Part shown: positions 32,951 to 35,034 of the stretch, in pieces
How the letters are laid out: each line of letters begins with the position of its first letter
Position numbering within the stretch: position 1 is the stretch's first letter
Assembly: GCA_934589225.1 (NCBI GenBank)
Contig: CAKTNS010000030.1
Coordinates: 1 to 35,034 of the forward strand
Direction: 5' to 3'
Length of the DNA: 35,034 nt
Source: an uncultured Oscillospiraceae bacterium
GTDB lineage: Bacteria; Bacillota; Clostridia; Oscillospirales; Oscillospiraceae
Made by a program: the position numbers and the translations under genes
The notes under the pieces: generated by a model
What the model was told of the DNA's origin: nothing
Database searches by the model: none
The model's input: only the letters and a program-made list of their open reading frames with translations

Positions 32951-32956
32951 GGCCAC

Positions 32957-32985
32957 ATAATACCCCAATTTCCCTGGTTTGTCAA
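32957..32985 (-). promoter_or_regulatory. metNIQ promoter
   Basis: On the minus strand TTGACA (32985-32980, perfect) and TATTAT (32962-32957) are 17 bases apart. Transcription should start near 32950, at the head of the T-box leader. Confidence 0.8.
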
Positions 32986-33027
32986 TGGCTTTTCTTCCAA
33001 AGTCTTCAAGGGAAAACTGTTTACCCG

Positions 33028-33384
33028 CTATAAGATTCCCTGATAATCAAGAAGCTCCAGTACCTGCTGTCCCCGGGCGGTGAGGGCCAGACTTCCCTGG
33101 ATGGGGGACTTTAAATACCATTCTTCCCGGCAGCCCTTCAGGGGCAGACGGTAGTCGATGGAAATAAGCTGCTTTTTTTCGAGCACCTGTAAAACCGCGG
33201 TCATCTCCGGGTCGTCTTCAAAAAGGGGCACTTCTCCGTCAATTTTTCGCCCCACCGGGAGAAAGGGGGTCTGGGCCAGACGGTTTAAGAATTCCAGTTC
33301 CGGTGCGGTGACGGTCAGGCTCCTGTCGCAGCCTCCGCAGCCCCCGCAGGCGGCACAGTTGCCGCAATGGTGTTCCTGTTCCAT
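33028..33384 (-). CDS. Cys-rich small protein paired with the DtxR-type regulator
   Basis: A 118-residue protein. The N-terminus holds a dense cysteine cluster, CGNCAACGGCGGC (five Cys in thirteen residues, plus His5 and His6), suited to binding a metal ion or cluster. The remainder is a mixed helical and beta part that looks like a winged-helix-type domain (FLNRLAQTPFLPVGRKI, MTAVLQVLEKKQLISIDYRLPL), ending LTARGQQVLELLDYQGIL. I do not recognise a named family. It starts four bases after the regulator gene, so it is cotranscribed. It could be a metal-responsive accessory or second regulator. Confidence 0.7.
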   Translation of the reverse strand: MEQEHHCGNCAACGGCGGCDRSLTVTAPELEFLNRLAQTPFLPVGRKIDGEVPLFEDDPEMTAVLQVLEKKQLISIDYRLPLKGCREEWYLKSPIQGSLALTARGQQVLELLDYQGIL

Positions 33385-33388
33385 AGGC

Positions 33389-33754
33389 TTACAGAGTTCT
33401 AGCGTGACGCTTGATGGCCTGGAAGGTCTCGTCGCTGATCACATGCTCCATGCGGCAGGCATCCGCCGCGGCGGTCTCCTCGGAAACCCCCAGGCTCACC
33501 AGGGTCTTGGAGAGCACCGTGTGCCGCTCATAAATGGTCTCCGCCAGGGTCCGCCCCTTCTCGGTCAGCAGCAGCCCCCCGTCCTTGTCTACGGTGACGT
33601 AATTTTCCTCCCGCAGAATGCCCATGGCCCGGGAGACGCTGGGCTTGGAGTAGCCCAGGTATTCCCCAACATCTACAGAGCGAACAAAGCCCTGCCGCTG
33701 GCTGAGGACCAGAATGGCCTCCAAATACATTTCGCCGGATTCGTGTACACTCAT
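33389..33754 (-). CDS. DtxR/MntR-family metal-dependent transcription regulator
   Basis: A 121-residue protein; short form without an SH3-like domain, as in MntR. The winged helix (about 5-65) has ESGEMYLEAILVLSQRQGFVRSVDVGEYLGYSKPSVSRAM, and the dimerisation/metal domain (about 70-121) has LLTEKGRTLAETIYERHTVLSKTLVSLGV and CRMEHVISDETFQAIKRH. The metal-binding residues (Glu/His/Cys in the last stretch) are plausible, but which metal is bound is open. No metal transporter lies beside it. A palindrome sits at its own start site (33792-33803), suggesting autoregulation. Confidence 0.85.
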   Translation of the reverse strand: MSVHESGEMYLEAILVLSQRQGFVRSVDVGEYLGYSKPSVSRAMGILREENYVTVDKDGGLLLTEKGRTLAETIYERHTVLSKTLVSLGVSEETAAADACRMEHVISDETFQAIKRHARTL

Positions 33755-33791
33755 ATGTCTCGGATTCCTTTCTAAGGGCTCTGCGGCCCTG

Positions 33792-33831
33792 TGTTTAGAA
33801 ACATTATACCCAAAACAGCGGTGAAAAGCAA
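33792..33831 (-). promoter_or_regulatory. Promoter and candidate operator of the DtxR-type regulator
   Basis: On the minus strand TTGCTT (33831-33826) and TATAAT (33808-33803) are 17 bases apart. Just downstream of the -10 is TGTTTAGAAACA (33792-33803), a perfect 5-2-5 palindrome that a dimeric regulator could bind to block initiation. Confidence 0.6.
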
Positions 33832-33845
33832 GGACAGAAACGTTA

Positions 33846-33874
33846 TTGACATCCCACCTGCAAATGGCTATACT
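33846..33874 (+). promoter_or_regulatory. Promoter of the small membrane protein gene
   Basis: TTGACA (33846-33851, perfect) and TATACT (33869-33874) are 17 bases apart. It is divergent from the regulator promoter; about 14 bases separate their -35 elements. Confidence 0.75.
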
Positions 33875-33907
33875 GAATTTACCATATTATATAAGGAGGC
33901 ACACAAC

Positions 33908-34108
33908 ATGGAAGAAATCAAAAAGTATTGGGACAAGCTGGACGGCCTGATGCTCATCCGCAAACGGGAGCTGTTCCTGGGCGGCGCCCTCTGCCTCATG
34001 ACCGGCCTCACCGCAGGACTCTTGCTCTCCCCCAGAAAAACCGTCATCATCGAGCAGAAAGATAAGGAGGAGGAAGAGAAGAAGCGGCGGCTGTTTGGGA
34101 AACATTGA
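33908..34108 (+). CDS. Small single-pass membrane protein
   Basis: A 66-residue protein: a charged N-terminal part (MEEIKKYWDKLDGLMLIRKRE), one membrane helix at about 23-41 (LFLGGALCLMTGLTAGLLL), and a basic/acidic tail (EQKDKEEEEKKRRLFGKH). AAGGAGGC precedes the ATG and a strong promoter lies upstream. I do not recognise the family. It has its own terminator, so it is monocistronic. Confidence 0.7.
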   Translation: MEEIKKYWDKLDGLMLIRKRELFLGGALCLMTGLTAGLLLSPRKTVIIEQKDKEEEEKKRRLFGKH

Positions 34109-34116
34109 TAGGGACC

Positions 34117-34153
34117 TATACCGCGGCGGCCTTTTTCCGCCGTGGTATATTTC
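34117..34153 (+). terminator. Terminator of the small membrane protein gene
   Basis: TATACCGCGGCGG (34117-34129) pairs with CCGCCGTGGTATA (34137-34149), one G-U pair, followed by TTTCT. It lies before the transposase gene. Confidence 0.85.
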
Positions 34154-34175
34154 TAAAAAGAATGGGGGGACCGAG

Positions 34176-34619
34176 ATGTTCCGAAAAAGAAATCGACTGG
34201 AAAGTTATACCTATGATGCCACCGGATACTATTTTGTAACGGTGTGTACACGGGACAAAGAAAAGCTGTTCTGGGAGAACAATGCCCCCTGCCGTGTGCC
34301 GGTGCTGTCAGAAGACGGGCGCTGCGTAGAAAAATACCTTCGTAAAATAGAGAGTGTATACCCATGTGTTTTAGTTGATAAATATGCGATCATGCCGAAC
34401 CACATTCACATGATATTGCATCTGACGGCAGAGGGTGGAGCCAATGTATCAACGATTATGCAGAATTTCAAAAGGGCAGTTACCATGGCGCTTGGAAAAA
34501 GCGTCTGGCAAAGAAATTTCCACGATCATGTTATTCGGGGAGAAAGAGATTACCGAAAAATATGGACCTATATTGACGGCAATCCCCAAAAGTGGAGCGA
34601 AGATTGCTATTTCGAATAA
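34176..34619 (+). CDS. REP-associated tyrosine transposase (RAYT, IS200-like)
   Basis: A 147-residue Y1-type transposase-like protein. The start RKRNRLESYTYDATGYYFVTVCT is typical of the RAYT group. The HUH metal site is in MPNHIHMIL, and the likely catalytic tyrosine is in RDYRKIWTYIDGNPQKW near the C-terminus. RAYTs handle single-stranded REP hairpins and are usually domesticated, single-copy genes. The ATG at 34176 sits after GGGGGACCGAG; the frame is open upstream, but that part overlaps the previous gene and terminator. The palindromic repeat array begins 64 bases after its stop. The DNA is somewhat richer in A and T than its neighbours, consistent with transfer. Confidence 0.88.
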   Translation: MFRKRNRLESYTYDATGYYFVTVCTRDKEKLFWENNAPCRVPVLSEDGRCVEKYLRKIESVYPCVLVDKYAIMPNHIHMILHLTAEGGANVSTIMQNFKRAVTMALGKSVWQRNFHDHVIRGERDYRKIWTYIDGNPQKWSEDCYFE

Positions 34620-34683
34620 TTAGAATGATCCATAACCATTTACCCCATAGGATGTATGTCCACGCAAGTCCAACGGTACACGC

Positions 34684-34807
34684 CAATGTAGCGGCGATGA
34701 TTCATCGCCATCCAGCCCCGGCGAGGGGCTGGCCCCGTTGGATGTTACGGATACGAAAGTCCAACGAGTGGCCTTACGGCCAATGGCGGCAGATTGCCGC
34801 CGCTACA
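34684..34807 (+). mobile_element. REP-like palindromic repeat unit 1
   Basis: The terminal inverted repeats are TGTAGCGGCG (34687-34696) and CGCCGCTACA (34798-34807), about 100 bases apart. Inside are smaller hairpins: CCAGCCCC with GGGGCTGG, GGCCTTACGGCC, and GCGGCAGATTGCCGC. It has no coding capacity; it resembles a REP/BIME or MITE-type element. The 23-base linker CCCGGTACGTCTAACAGTAAACC follows it (linker split at 20 bases: CCCGGTACGTCTAACAGTAA, then ACC). Confidence 0.85.
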
Positions 34808-34830
34808 CCCGGTACGTCTAACAGTAAACC

Positions 34831-34952
34831 CAATGTAGCGGCGATGACCCATCGCCATCCAGCCCCTGGGGGGCTGGCCCCGTTGAATGTTTGGAATACG
34901 AACATCCAACGAGTGGCCTTACGGCCAATGGCGGCAGGTTGCCGCCGCTACA
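34831..34952 (+). mobile_element. REP-like palindromic repeat unit 2
   Basis: Same structure, with terminal inverted repeats TGTAGCGGCG (34834-34843) and CGCCGCTACA (34943-34952). Its core differs from unit 1 at a modest number of positions. The 23-base linker at 34953-34975 is nearly the same as that after unit 1. The period between units is 145-147 bases. Confidence 0.85.
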
Positions 34953-34975
34953 TCCGTTACGTCTAACAGTAAACC

Positions 34976-35034
34976 CAATGTAGCGGCGATGACCCATCGC
35001 CATCCAGCCCCTGGGGGGCTGGCCCCGTTGAATG
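34976..35034 (+). mobile_element. REP-like palindromic repeat unit 3, cut by the window edge
   Basis: The first 59 bases match unit 2 base for base where compared by eye. The unit continues beyond the window, so array length is unknown. Confidence 0.8.

Noticed and set aside
34592..35003. Small reading frames in the repeat array
   Set aside because: They are made by the repeat sequence itself, with no start signals.
34684..35034. CRISPR array
   Set aside because: Units are about 122 bases, internally palindromic and joined by nearly identical linkers rather than varied spacers; no cas genes are present.

Overview
This 35 kb window looks like chromosomal DNA from a GC-rich gut-type clostridium (Bacillota, Clostridia; Oscillospirales is my best guess). 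The lineage is inferred from clostridial-style gene sets (GHKL/LytTR two-component pair, YolD plus Y-family polymerase, YidD-YidC-KhpB, a T-box leader, DHHW/MBOAT proteins), strong AGGAGG ribosome sites and near-consensus sigma-A promoters. No 16S or other phylogenetic marker beyond ribosomal protein L34 is present. I see no phage, integrase, CRISPR array, tRNA or rRNA.

Layout. 1-383: repeat-like left flank and promoters. 384-4132: an ECF sigma factor followed by two membrane proteins that share one anchor module but have different outer domains. 4205-5299 (-): zinc-ribbon membrane protein, divergent from an SOS-type pair, Y-family DNA polymerase plus YolD-like protein (5430-7354), with a LexA-like box inside the promoter. 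7428-7706 (-): small zinc-ribbon protein. 7929-10228 (-): a small membrane protein, then ruvC, ruvA and ruvB, for Holliday junction processing. 10432-14775: two tandem-duplicated polytopic membrane proteins (GT-C glycosyltransferase-like) and UDP-galactopyranose mutase (glf), a cell-surface glycan cluster. 14917-16961 (-): AgrC/LytTR-type two-component system, divergent from a 705-residue lipoprotein (17168-19285) whose promoter carries two adjacent perfect palindromes. 19487-22474: typA and a CapA-like protein. 22700-25689: rpmH, rnpA, yidD, yidC and khpB (jag). 25836-30029: a second ECF sigma and anti-sigma pair that reads straight into a lipoprotein, an AlgI-like MBOAT acyltransferase and a DHHW/AlgX-like protein. 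30081-32666 (-): metN, metI and metQ, methionine uptake, behind a T-box leader with a probable AUG specifier. 33028-33754 (-): DtxR-family regulator and a Cys-rich partner. 33908-34108: small membrane protein. 34176-34619: a REP-associated (RAYT) transposase, immediately followed by three tandem copies of a palindromic REP-like repeat that runs off the window.

How the parts fit. Several modules concern the cell envelope: two sigma/anti-sigma systems, surface glycan synthesis, glycan O-acylation, CapA, YidC insertion and a TCS-linked lipoprotein. Two concern DNA repair (Y-polymerase/YolD and RuvABC). The strongest candidates for something under-described are the ECF-controlled acylation operon, the ECF operon with two swappable sensor proteins, the double-palindrome control region at 17050-17082, the mosaic tandem duplication at 10407-13594, and the RAYT gene with its adjacent repeat array. 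All functional calls come from reading motifs by eye; no database search was run.
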